From NCBI GenBank assembly GCA_964632495.1, contig CAZWDS010000005.1:1-64000 (forward strand): DNA of 64,000 nucleotides. The letters are read 5' to 3'. The first letter of the stretch is position 1. Each line of letters starts with the position of its first letter. This DNA is from CALKXV01 sp964632495. Its GTDB lineage: Bacteria > Pseudomonadota > Alphaproteobacteria > Rhodobacterales > Rhodobacteraceae. Of this stretch, positions 52,011-60,304 are shown piece by piece. Under the pieces are notes generated by a model. That model was not told where the DNA came from. It did not search any database and saw nothing but the letters and a program-made list of their open reading frames with translations. The position numbers and the translations under genes are program-made.

Positions 52011-54653
52011 TTAAAAGGCGGGTTGCTTGGCGCGGGGACGTTGGATCAACACCAGTCCAGCCAGCAACAAAAGCGCCGGGATGAAGAACAACTCTTTCGG
52101 CATTCTTTCATTTTCGACCTGCGCCTGCACCAGCTTGACCGGGGTGTCGCCGTAGAAGTCATAGTCGATACTGAGATCCCCGTGGGGCCCGCCAAAAGGT
52201 TCTTCAAGGTTCAAAGTGTCGCCATCGGCGATGAATGTCAGGCCTTGCGCGGTCAATGCGCCCTCTGCATCCCCGGCCATGGCAGGAACAACAAAGGTGG
52301 TCGGACGCGGATCACCCGTGTCAAAGTCCGGCCCTTCGATGGTCAGGCGAATGTCTGCGCCGTCTTCGGCCTCGGCCATCAAGGCGAACGCTGCCGGGCC
52401 TTCCGCGCTGGAGTACTTTTCGCTGACTTGATCCAAGAAGAAATCTGGCCGGAACAGCATGAAGGCGATGAACAACAAGGCCGCGCTTTCCCATTTCCGG
52501 GATTTCGAGATGAAGTACCCTTGGGTCGCCGCCGCAAATAAGAGCATCGCGATGAGCGAGATGAAGAAGATCAGGATCGCTTTCAGGAACCCAACATCGA
52601 TCAGCAACAAGTCCGTGTTGAAGATGAAGAGGAACGGTAAAAGCGCGGTCCGGATGTCATAGGCAAAGCCCTGCACACCCGTTTTGATCGGATCTCCCCT
52701 AGAGATTGCAGCGGCGGCATAGGCCGCAAGACCCACCGGTGGCGTGTCATCCGCAAGGATCCCGAAGTAGAATACGAAGAGGTGCACGGCGATCAGTTCA
52801 AACTGATATCCCGCCGTCGCACCGACCGAGATGATGACAGGAGCCATCAGCGACGACACAACGATGTAGTTGGCTGTGGTTGGCAGGCCCATCCCAAGGA
52901 TCAGCGACAGGATGGCCACAAGGATCAAGAGGATCCAGATGTTGCCGCCCGAGATCACTTCGATCACCTGACCAATCACCTGATGCGCACCGGTCAGAGA
53001 AATGGTGCCAACGATAATACCAGCCGCGCCCGTTGCGACACCGATGCCGATCATGTTCCGGGCACCGAGGATCAGGCCGTTCACAAAGTCGGCCCAGCCA
53101 TTCACCAGCGGAGCCAAACCACGGTCAGCGGCTTGACGCACGGCCGAGCCCCGGAAGAAGGCCTTCAAAGGACGATGTGTCAAAGCAACGATGATCATAA
53201 AGATCGTGGCCCAGAAAGCCGAAAGCGCAGGCGACAACCGGTCAAGGCTGTCTGTGCGCACCATCAGGTTCCAGACCAGAATGAAGATCGGCAGCGCAAA
53301 ATAAGCGCCACCCAAAAGCGTTGGCGTCAGGCGTGGCGCGACCAGTTCGGCCTCGGGATCATCCATTTCGATGTCCGGGTAGCGCGACGCCACGTAGACC
53401 AGAATAAGGTATATCACCCCGACCAATGCGACCGCCGCCAGAATGCTGTCGCCCATGATCGGATCAAGCATCATGCGGAAGCCGATCATCAGGAAGGTAC
53501 AGATGCCAAGGAAGACAAGACCGCCAGCCATCAGCATCAGGATCAGGATCGGCCCGATGTGCCGTCCGGCTTTCTTCAGGCCCTGCATCTCCATCTTCAA
53601 AGCTTCGAGGTGGACGATATAGAGCAGCGCGATATAGCTGATCACAGCGGGCAGGAAGGCGTGTTTGACGACTTCGATGTACGGGATGTTGACGTATTCC
53701 ACCATCAGGAAGGCGGCGGCCCCCATCACTGGCGGGGTCAACTGACCGTTGGTTGACGAAGCGACTTCGACAGCGCCCGCTTTTTCCGCAGGAAAGCCAA
53801 TCCGCTTCATCAAGGGGATGGTGAATGTTCCGGTGGTCACGGTGTTGGCGATGGATGATCCCGAAATCATGCCGGTCATCATGGACGACAGCACCGAGGC
53901 TTTTGCAGGTCCCCCTCGCAATGCGCCCAGCATGGCGATGGCAACTTTGATGAACCAGTTACCGCCGCCTGCGCGGTCCAGAAGGGCTCCGAATAAGACG
54001 AACAGGAAGATCATCGTCGTGGACACGCCAAGGGCGACGCCAAAGACGCCTTCGGTCTGCATCCAGTAGTGGCCAAGTGCCTTGGGTAACGAGGCCCCGC
54101 CATAGTTCGTGATATTTCGCGCCCACTCCGAGTATCCGCCAAAGAAGGCAAAAGCGACGAAACAACTTGCGATAATGACCAGCGGCAAACCCAGCGAGCG
54201 ATAGACCGCGACCATGAGAACCAGCATACCGATGGCCGAAACGGCGACGTCTGTTGTATTCCAAAGCCCCGGACGATCCGCGATCTCAAAGCGGAAAATC
54301 ACAAGGTACAGACAAGACCCGATCCCCAAAGCCAACAACACCCAGTCATAGGCGGGTATCCGATCTCGGGGGGACCCTTTGAACAGGGGAAAGGCGAGGG
54401 TCGCCAGCATGATAGCAAAGGCCAGGTGCACAAAGCGGGCCTGCGCGACGATGTTGGCGAAGATCGACATGCCCGTCGATTGGGCGATGATGCCGGGCAA
54501 TTTCGAGGCGATGTAAAGCTGGAACAGCGACCAGATGATACAGGTGCCGATGATCAGCTGACCTTGCCATCCAATTGGATTGCGCGCCCCGGTGTCCGCT
54601 TCGGCCACCAAGTCATCTGCACTGCGTTCTGGCTGTTGTGTTTGGTCGGTCAT
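52011..54653 (-). CDS. TAXI-TRAP transporter fused permease (DctQM)
   Basis: An 880-residue inner-membrane protein joining the small and large TRAP subunits. The N-terminal four helices (GQLIIGTCIIWSLFQLYIA onward) correspond to DctQ. The DctM core carries STTMIFLFVLFGALLDRAGGGNWFIKVAIAMLGALRGGPAKASVLSSMMTGMISGSSIANTVTTGTFTIPLM and SSTNGQLTPPVMGAAAFLMVEY. DTPPVGLAAYAAAAISRGDP lies in the second half. A soluble ~150-residue tail of DUF3394 type lies near the end. Sodium- or proton-driven uptake with the TAXI binding protein encoded upstream. Substrates of this type include amino acids and C4 acids. Confidence 0.95.
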   Translation of the reverse strand: MTDQTQQPERSADDLVAEADTGARNPIGWQGQLIIGTCIIWSLFQLYIASKLPGIIAQSTGMSIFANIVAQARFVHLAFAIMLATLAFPLFKGSPRDRIPAYDWVLLALGIGSCLYLVIFRFEIADRPGLWNTTDVAVSAIGMLVLMVAVYRSLGLPLVIIASCFVAFAFFGGYSEWARNITNYGGASLPKALGHYWMQTEGVFGVALGVSTTMIFLFVLFGALLDRAGGGNWFIKVAIAMLGALRGGPAKASVLSSMMTGMISGSSIANTVTTGTFTIPLMKRIGFPAEKAGAVEVASSTNGQLTPPVMGAAAFLMVEYVNIPYIEVVKHAFLPAVISYIALLYIVHLEALKMEMQGLKKAGRHIGPILILMLMAGGLVFLGICTFLMIGFRMMLDPIMGDSILAAVALVGVIYLILVYVASRYPDIEMDDPEAELVAPRLTPTLLGGAYFALPIFILVWNLMVRTDSLDRLSPALSAFWATIFMIIVALTHRPLKAFFRGSAVRQAADRGLAPLVNGWADFVNGLILGARNMIGIGVATGAAGIIVGTISLTGAHQVIGQVIEVISGGNIWILLILVAILSLILGMGLPTTANYIVVSSLMAPVIISVGATAGYQFELIAVHLFVFYFGILADDTPPVGLAAYAAAAISRGDPIKTGVQGFAYDIRTALLPFLFIFNTDLLLIDVGFLKAILIFFISLIAMLLFAAATQGYFISKSRKWESAALLFIAFMLFRPDFFLDQVSEKYSSAEGPAAFALMAEAEDGADIRLTIEGPDFDTGDPRPTTFVVPAMAGDAEGALTAQGLTFIADGDTLNLEEPFGGPHGDLSIDYDFYGDTPVKLVQAQVENERMPKELFFIPALLLLAGLVLIQRPRAKQPAF

Positions 54654-54689
54654 GCTATCCCCCTCGGATGACAGTCGTACCCCAATGTC

Positions 54690-54716
54690 GGATGCGCCCG
54701 TTGATCGGGCGCATCC
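54690..54716 (-). terminator. strong intercistronic hairpin in the TAXI operon
   Basis: Perfect 11-bp arms GGATGCGCCCG (54690-54700) and CGGGCGCATCC (54706-54716), loop TTGAT, in the 84-bp space between the binding-protein and permease genes. There is no T run. It may protect the 3' end of the binding-protein mRNA, or partly stop transcription. Confidence 0.65.
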
Positions 54717-54737
54717 TATGTTTTTAGGACGTCAGCC

Positions 54738-55694
54738 TTACTTCAGGCCAAGCTCCATATACGCTTTCTCGGCACCGGGGTGCAGAGGAGCGCTTAGGCC
54801 GTCTGAAACCATTTCTGCTGGGTCCAGATTTGCGAACGCAGGGTGCAGCTGACGGAAGTCGTCGATATTTTCCATGACCGACTTGGCGACGATGTAGACG
54901 GTGTCGTCAGGCACAGTCGCAGATGTCACGAAGGTTGCGCCAACACCAAAAGTGGTGGTCTCTTGATCATTGCCAGCATACATGCCGCCCGGGATTGTCG
55001 CGACGCGGTAATATGGGTTGTCACCAACCAGCTTGTCGATCGGCTCGCCCGTCACGCTGACCAGTTTCACGTCACATGTCGTGGTCGCTTCTTTGATCGC
55101 AGCAGCCGGGTGACCGATGGTGTAGATCATCGCGTCGATGTTGCCGTCACAGATCTGCTTGGCCATTTCCGAGCCTTTGTACTCGGTTGCCAGTCCCAGA
55201 TCATCCATGCCGATGCCGAATGCTTCCATCACGACTTCCATCGTGGCGCGCTGACCGGAACCGGGGTTACCCACGTTCACGCGCTTGCCTTTGATGCCTT
55301 CAAAGCTGTCGATGCCACTGTCGGCGCGAACCAGAAGGGTGAACGGCTCGGGGTGAACCGAGAAAACCGCACGAATGTCGGGGAATGCGGCGTCGCCTTC
55401 GAACTTCGATGTGCCGTTGTACGCGTGGTACTGCCAGTCAGACTGGGCCACACCGAACTCAAGCTCGCCACCTTTGATGGTGTTGATGTTGTACACCGAC
55501 CCACCGGTGGATTCGACCGCACAGCGAATGCCGTGTTCTTTGCGCGACTTGTTCACCAGACGACAAATCGCGCCACCTGTGGGATAGTAGACGCCCGTCA
55601 CACCGCCGGTGCCGATCGAGATGAATTCTTGAGCCGATGCAGCGCCCATGGACAAGCCAAAGGCCGCGACCGTTCCAAATACAATGTTTTTCAT
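54738..55694 (-). CDS. TAXI-family TRAP solute-binding protein
   Basis: A 318-residue periplasmic protein with signal peptide MKNIVFGTVAAFGLSMGAASA. It begins FISIGTGGVTGVYYPTGGAICRLVNKSRKEHGIRCAVESTGGSVYNINTIKGGELEFGVAQSDW, which is diagnostic for the TAXI family. It delivers ligand to the fused permease. Its gene is the first of the leftward TRAP unit and is divergent from a class III aminotransferase, which suggests an amino compound as substrate. Confidence 0.95.
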   Translation of the reverse strand: MKNIVFGTVAAFGLSMGAASAQEFISIGTGGVTGVYYPTGGAICRLVNKSRKEHGIRCAVESTGGSVYNINTIKGGELEFGVAQSDWQYHAYNGTSKFEGDAAFPDIRAVFSVHPEPFTLLVRADSGIDSFEGIKGKRVNVGNPGSGQRATMEVVMEAFGIGMDDLGLATEYKGSEMAKQICDGNIDAMIYTIGHPAAAIKEATTTCDVKLVSVTGEPIDKLVGDNPYYRVATIPGGMYAGNDQETTTFGVGATFVTSATVPDDTVYIVAKSVMENIDDFRQLHPAFANLDPAEMVSDGLSAPLHPGAEKAYMELGLK

Positions 55695-55820
55695 TGATGT
55701 TACTCCCTAGTTGTCTCTTCTCACGTTGCGCGAGAGACTCGATTGAGACAGTAGATCGATATCGGGCGCAGCTGGCAAGCTATCAGAATAAAAATGAGCA
55801 CATTCAAGGATTTTTCCCCT

Positions 55821-57149
55821 ATGAGCCATGTTTTCCCTCGTCACTCAAAAGCGTCCATACCGACCGTCAGTCACGGCGAAGGACCATATTTGTTTGATTC
55901 CGATGGCAAAGCCTACTTGAATTGCGGAGATGCGGCCGTGTCTTGTCTGGGGCATAGCGATCCGACTGTTAAACAGGCAATCAAGGATCAACTGGACCAA
56001 ATTGCCTTCGCGCACACAGGGTTCATGACCTCCAAACCGGCCGAAGCCTTGGCAGACAAGCTGATCTCTTTGGCACCGGACGGGCTGGATCGCGTCTATC
56101 TTGTCTCGGGCGGGTCGGAAGCCATGGAAGCCGCTTTGAAACTGGCGCGGCAGTATTTCGTGGAGATCGGTCAGCCGGAAAGGCACCGGATCATTGCGCG
56201 TCGACAAAGCTATCATGGCAATACGCTTGGTGCGCTGGCAACGGGCGGAAACGAATGGCGAAAAGCGCAATATGCACCGATGTTGATCGACGTTACGCAT
56301 GTGTCGCCCTGCTATGCCTATCGGGATCAGAACCTGGGCGAGAGCACGTCTTCATATGTGGACCGTTTGATTGCCGAGATCGAAGCCGAAATCTTGCGCT
56401 TCGGCGCGGACACTATCATGGCTTTCGTGGCTGAACCTGTCGTCGGTGCAACTTTGGGAGCCGTTCCGTCGGAACCAGGCTACTTTGCGAAGGTGCGAGA
56501 GCTTTGTGATCGGCACGGCATTCTCTTGATCCTGGACGAAGTGATGTGCGGCATGGGGCGGACCGGTACATTGTTTGCATGCGAGCAGGACGACGTCTCA
56601 CCTGACATTTGCGCCATCGCGAAAGGCTTGGGCGCTGGTTACCAACCCATTGGCGCGATGCTGTGCTCGGGCCAAATCCATGACACGATTGCTGAAGGGA
56701 CCGGATTTTTCCAGCACGGGCACACTTATCTTGGTCACCCCGTAGCATGTGCGGCCGCTCTGGCGGTTCTGACCCGGCTGGTCGACGATGATGTTCTGTC
56801 AGGGGTAACTCCGAAAGGCGACAGGCTGCGGATGGCACTACAAGACAAACTGGGTCAACACGCGCATATTGGCGATATACGAGGCCGTGGGTTGTTTCAG
56901 GCGATCGAACTGGTCGCCGACCGTGAAACAAAAAAGCCCTTCGATCCCGCATTAAAGCTGCACGCCAAGATTAAGTCTGCGGCATTCGAAGCCGGTCTGA
57001 TCTGTTATCCCATGGGCGGCACGGTGGACGGAAAGCGTGGCGATCATGTCCTGTTGGCCCCGCCCTTTATCATTACAGACGGGCAAATCGACGAATTGGT
57101 AGATAAGCTGACCCAAGCCGTGCAAAAGGCCCTGCCCCAACCCGTTTGA
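55821..57149 (+). CDS. class III PLP-dependent aminotransferase
   Basis: About 442 residues. The ATG at 55821 has AAGGA 10 bases upstream. ATG 55794 has no such site but cannot be excluded. It has VYLVSGGSEAMEAALKLARQYF, SYHGNTLGAL, VAEPVVGATLGAVPSEPGYF, LILDEVMCGMGRTGTLFA and the PLP Lys K268 in AIAKGLGAGYQPIGAML. It belongs to the omega-aminotransferase group (ornithine, GABA, beta-alanine or taurine with pyruvate or 2-oxoglutarate), and the amino donor is not determined. It is divergent from the TAXI-TRAP operon (126 bp), consistent with uptake and deamination of one compound. Confidence 0.9.
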   Translation: MSHVFPRHSKASIPTVSHGEGPYLFDSDGKAYLNCGDAAVSCLGHSDPTVKQAIKDQLDQIAFAHTGFMTSKPAEALADKLISLAPDGLDRVYLVSGGSEAMEAALKLARQYFVEIGQPERHRIIARRQSYHGNTLGALATGGNEWRKAQYAPMLIDVTHVSPCYAYRDQNLGESTSSYVDRLIAEIEAEILRFGADTIMAFVAEPVVGATLGAVPSEPGYFAKVRELCDRHGILLILDEVMCGMGRTGTLFACEQDDVSPDICAIAKGLGAGYQPIGAMLCSGQIHDTIAEGTGFFQHGHTYLGHPVACAAALAVLTRLVDDDVLSGVTPKGDRLRMALQDKLGQHAHIGDIRGRGLFQAIELVADRETKKPFDPALKLHAKIKSAAFEAGLICYPMGGTVDGKRGDHVLLAPPFIITDGQIDELVDKLTQAVQKALPQPV

Positions 57150-57243
57150 GGTTGGGTCCCTTCAACATCTTGGACCGCATCATGGCAGCAGACACGCCGC
57201 AAAGCACTTCTTCATTGACAGACGCGAGTACCAGAATGATGAT

Positions 57244-57257
57244 ACTGGTATACTAGT
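57244..57257 (-). promoter_or_regulatory. candidate GntR/FadR-type operator upstream of dctPQM
   Basis: ACTGGTATACTAGT, the reverse complement of the site at 41448-41461 with 14 of 14 bases equal. Core GTATAC at 57248-57253. A further half-site GTACCAG lies at 57228-57234. It is about 110 bp before the dctP start. Confidence 0.65.
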
Positions 57258-57367
57258 CGGCAATTTCGATTCTTTCGAGACTGTCATTGCGGCATCTAAC
57301 AAACCCGAAGACAGGCATAATTTAGAAGCACGCAACGAAATCAACACGTTATCCAGGGAGGAATAAC

Positions 57368-58351
57368 ATGCTAAAGTCTTTCACAACCAAACTCACAGGG
57401 GCTGCTGCCGCACTTGCCGTCCTTTGTAGCGCGGCGACAGCCGCCGAATGGAGAGGGTGGAACATCCACGCGGAAGGTTATCCTAACACTGTCGCGATGG
57501 ATTTGTTCGCCGAGCTTTTGGACGAAAAGACCGGTGGCGAAATCAAGCTGCAGATGTTCCACGGCGGCACACTTGGCAGCCAGCCAGACGCCATTGAACA
57601 AGTGCGCCTTGGTGGCCTAGAGATCGGAAACTTCAACCTTGGCCCCATCGGCCCGATCGCGCCAGAAGCCAACGTTGTATCGCTTCCGTTCATCTTCAAG
57701 GACGTCCCACACATGTTCCGTGTGCTGGAAGGCGAAGGCGGTGAAGCGATTTCGAATGGCATGGCAGCCAAGGGCCTGATCCCACTGGCTTGGTACGATG
57801 CTGGCGCGCGGTCTTTCTATAACGGCACCAAGCCGATCAACACGCCAGCCGACGTGGTTGGCCTGAAGGTTCGCGTGATGAACAACGACCTTTACTCTGG
57901 CATGATCGCTGAACTGGGCGGCAACCCGTCGCCAATGGCTTTTGCCGAAGTGTACCAAGCGCTGAAAACAGGCGTTGTGGATGGTGCCGAGAACAACTGG
58001 CCGTCCTATGAGTCGACCGGCCACTTCGAAGTGGCGGGTTTCTATTCGCTGAGCCAGCACCTGATCATCCCTGAGTGCATTTGCGTTAATGCAGCCGCGT
58101 TCGAAGCACTGTCGGACGATATGAAAGCTGCCGTGACAGAGGCCGCTCAGGAATCCGCAGCCATGCAGCGGGATTTGTGGGCCGAACGCGAAGCCGCAAG
58201 CCGTAAAGCTGTGGAAGAAGGTGGTGTTGTGATCAACGAGATCTCAGACAAAGGCCCATTCCAGGAAGCCATGGCACCGGTCTACGAAGGCTATCTGGCT
58301 GCAAACCCGGATCTTCGTCCATTGGTCGAACTGATCGCGGCGACCGAATAG
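57368..58351 (+). CDS. dctP: TRAP transporter solute-binding protein DctP
   Basis: A 327-residue DctP-family periplasmic binding protein. The signal peptide is MLKSFTTKLTGAAAALAVLCSAATAAEW. GGEIKLQMFHGGTLGSQPDAIEQVRLGGLEIGNFNL and VVGLKVRVMNNDLYSGMIAELGGNPSPMAFAEVYQALKTGVVDGAENNWPSY hold the conserved Arg that binds a ligand carboxylate. A GGGAGG site stands before the ATG. The shared operator with the oligouronide locus makes a uronate or aldarate a sensible candidate ligand, but this is inference. Confidence 0.94.
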   Translation: MLKSFTTKLTGAAAALAVLCSAATAAEWRGWNIHAEGYPNTVAMDLFAELLDEKTGGEIKLQMFHGGTLGSQPDAIEQVRLGGLEIGNFNLGPIGPIAPEANVVSLPFIFKDVPHMFRVLEGEGGEAISNGMAAKGLIPLAWYDAGARSFYNGTKPINTPADVVGLKVRVMNNDLYSGMIAELGGNPSPMAFAEVYQALKTGVVDGAENNWPSYESTGHFEVAGFYSLSQHLIIPECICVNAAAFEALSDDMKAAVTEAAQESAAMQRDLWAEREAASRKAVEEGGVVINEISDKGPFQEAMAPVYEGYLAANPDLRPLVELIAATE

Positions 58352-58373
58352 CTTCGGTTCTTAAAAAACAACA

Positions 58374-58397
58374 GCGCCCGGCCTTCACGCCGGGCGC
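58374..58397 (+). terminator. hairpin between dctP and dctQ
   Basis: Perfect 9-bp arms GCGCCCGGC (58374-58382) and GCCGGGCGC (58389-58397), loop CTTCAC, then TTCGTTT. It probably keeps dctP expression above dctQM, as is common in TRAP operons. Confidence 0.75.
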
Positions 58398-58418
58398 TTC
58401 GTTTGCAAGGCTTCTGAC

Positions 58419-58952
58419 ATGTCAAACAGCGCGCCCCAGCCGCATACGCCCCCATTCATTCGATGGATGGATACAGGGTTGAATGCCATAGCGGACACGT
58501 GCCGGCTTGTGACCGGGGTTTCGCTTGTCGTTCTGACCGTCATCTTCGGCTGGCTGGTGTTTGGGCGCTATGTCTTGAACGCGACACCCACTTGGGTTGA
58601 GCAAGTCTCGCTTCTGCTGGTCATGACTATCGCCTTTCTGGGCGCAGCCGTGGGCGTGCATGACAACACTCATCTTTCAGTGACCCTTTTACGGACCAGC
58701 GTCGGCACAAAGGCACGCGCTGCCCTGATCTTGATTACTGACATTCTGATGGGCGGCTTTGGCTTCTTGATGCTGTGGTACGGCGGTCAGCTGACGTCGT
58801 TCAAATGGGGATCGATGATCCCGCTGATCCATGTGCCCGAAGGCCTACGTTCGCTACCCCTGACTATCGGAGGCGGGCTGATCTTGTTGTTTTCACTCGG
58901 CCATCTGATCCGCCTCGCGCTTGGTCGCGACAACCGCAAAGACGGCTTTTAG
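58419..58952 (+). CDS. dctQ: TRAP transporter small permease DctQ
   Basis: A 177-residue membrane protein with four hydrophobic helices (TGVSLVVLTVIFGWLVFGRYVL; VSLLLVMTIAFLGAAVGVHDN; ILITDILMGGFGFLMLWYGG; LTIGGGLILLFSLGHLIRLAL). The phrase WVEQVSLLLVMTIAFLGAAVGV is typical of DctQ. It couples with DctM, whose gene starts 12 bp later. The start ATG lies just after the intercistronic hairpin. Confidence 0.93.
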   Translation: MSNSAPQPHTPPFIRWMDTGLNAIADTCRLVTGVSLVVLTVIFGWLVFGRYVLNATPTWVEQVSLLLVMTIAFLGAAVGVHDNTHLSVTLLRTSVGTKARAALILITDILMGGFGFLMLWYGGQLTSFKWGSMIPLIHVPEGLRSLPLTIGGGLILLFSLGHLIRLALGRDNRKDGF

Positions 58953-58964
58953 CAAGGACCTGAC

Positions 58965-60245
58965 ATGGGGCTTTTCGTTCTTCTTGGTATGTTCGCTTTG
59001 TGCGTCGTCATTGGCGTGCCGGTCGCCTTCGCGCTTGGCATCGCCGCCCTGATGGGCTTTTGGTGGGAAGGCCTGCCGCTGATGATCGGGTTTCAGCGGA
59101 TCATCAGCGGCATCAACATCTTTTCGCTGATGGCGATCCCCTTCTTCATCTTCGCAGGCGAATTGATGTTCCACGGCGGTATCGCGGCTCGCCTTGTCCG
59201 CTTTGCTTCCGCCGCCGTCGGGCGCGTGCGTGGCGGTCTTGGTTTGGTCAATGTGTTCTCATCCATGCTATTTGGCGGCATCTCTGGGTCTGCCGTGGCC
59301 GACATCTCGGCCCTTGGGTCGATCCTTGTGCCCGTCATGAAAGAAAAAGGCTATGACGCGGACTATGCGGTCAACGTCACCGTCACCTCATCCATCGCGG
59401 GCATTATCATCCCGCCCAGCCATAACATGATCATCTTCGCCATCGCGGCGGGCGGCGGCATTTCGATTTCGAAACTGTTTCTGGCAGGCGTGGTGCCCGG
59501 TGTTCTGATGTGCATCTGTTTGGCCGCTGCCGCTTATCTGGTTGCCGTGAAGCGCGGTTACAAGGCCGAGGTCTTCCCGGGCTGGCAGGCCCTGATCTTC
59601 AGCTTTGCCGGAGCGCTGCCGGGACTATTCACCGCCGTCATCATCGTGGGCGGCGTATTGTCAGGTGTCTTCACCGTAACAGAATCGGGTGCGTTCGGCG
59701 CCATTTACGCCTTCGTCGTGACCCTGTTCGTCTATCGCAGCATCACGTACGAAAACTTCATTCTGGCCGTCACCCAAGCCGTACGCACCACGGCCATGGT
59801 GATGATCCTGATCGCCTGCGCGGGCGCCTTCGCCTATATGCTCACCTTCCACCGAGTGCCGGATAAGACTGTGGAATTTATGACCACGCTTACGGACAAT
59901 CCCATTTTGATCCTTCTGATGATCAACGTGGTCCTTTTGATCCTGGGCATGATCATGGATATGGCGGCGCTGATCCTGATCTGCACGCCCATCTTCCTGC
60001 CCGTCGCGCACAGCATTGGCATTGATCCTTTGCAGTTCGGCATGATCCTGATGGTGAACCTTGGCCTAGGCCTTTGCACGCCGCCGGTTGGATCCTGTTT
60101 GTTCGTGGGATGCGCGGTCGGCAAATTGCCGATGGAGCAAGCGGTGAAAACGATCTGGCCGTTTTACCTGGCGATCTTTACGGCGCTGATGTTGATCACC
60201 TTCGTGCCAGCGATTTCACTGACACTGCCGAACCTGCTGGATTGA
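58965..60245 (+). CDS. dctM: TRAP transporter large permease DctM
   Basis: A 426-residue integral membrane subunit forming the transport path, with about 12 helices. It has FSLMAIPFFIFAGELMFHGGIAARLVRFA, VFSSMLFGGISGSAVADISALGSILVPVMKEKGYD, IAGIIIPPSHNMIIFAIAAGGGISISKLFLAGVVPG and GLGLCTPPVGSCLFVGCAVG, all DctM marks. Uptake is driven by an ion gradient and needs DctP. A bidirectional terminator lies after the stop. Confidence 0.95.
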   Translation: MGLFVLLGMFALCVVIGVPVAFALGIAALMGFWWEGLPLMIGFQRIISGINIFSLMAIPFFIFAGELMFHGGIAARLVRFASAAVGRVRGGLGLVNVFSSMLFGGISGSAVADISALGSILVPVMKEKGYDADYAVNVTVTSSIAGIIIPPSHNMIIFAIAAGGGISISKLFLAGVVPGVLMCICLAAAAYLVAVKRGYKAEVFPGWQALIFSFAGALPGLFTAVIIVGGVLSGVFTVTESGAFGAIYAFVVTLFVYRSITYENFILAVTQAVRTTAMVMILIACAGAFAYMLTFHRVPDKTVEFMTTLTDNPILILLMINVVLLILGMIMDMAALILICTPIFLPVAHSIGIDPLQFGMILMVNLGLGLCTPPVGSCLFVGCAVGKLPMEQAVKTIWPFYLAIFTALMLITFVPAISLTLPNLLD

Positions 60246-60267
60246 TCCGGCAGTGTTCGTCTCGCGA

Positions 60268-60295
60268 ATAGGCCCCAAGCAAAGCTGGGGCCTAT
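60268..60295. terminator. bidirectional terminator between dctM and icd
   Basis: Arms ATAGGCCCC (60268-60276) and GGGGCCTAT (60287-60295). Further AGC/GCT pairs (60278-60280 with 60284-60286) lie inside after one bulged A, leaving loop AAA. It sits between convergent genes. Confidence 0.8.
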
Positions 60296-60304
60296 CGCAT
60301 TGAT

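Noticed and set aside
52782..53756. 324-residue plus-strand frame inside the TRAP permease gene
   Set aside because: His/Asp/Gln/Arg-rich composition typical of the reverse of a membrane protein gene; no family match.
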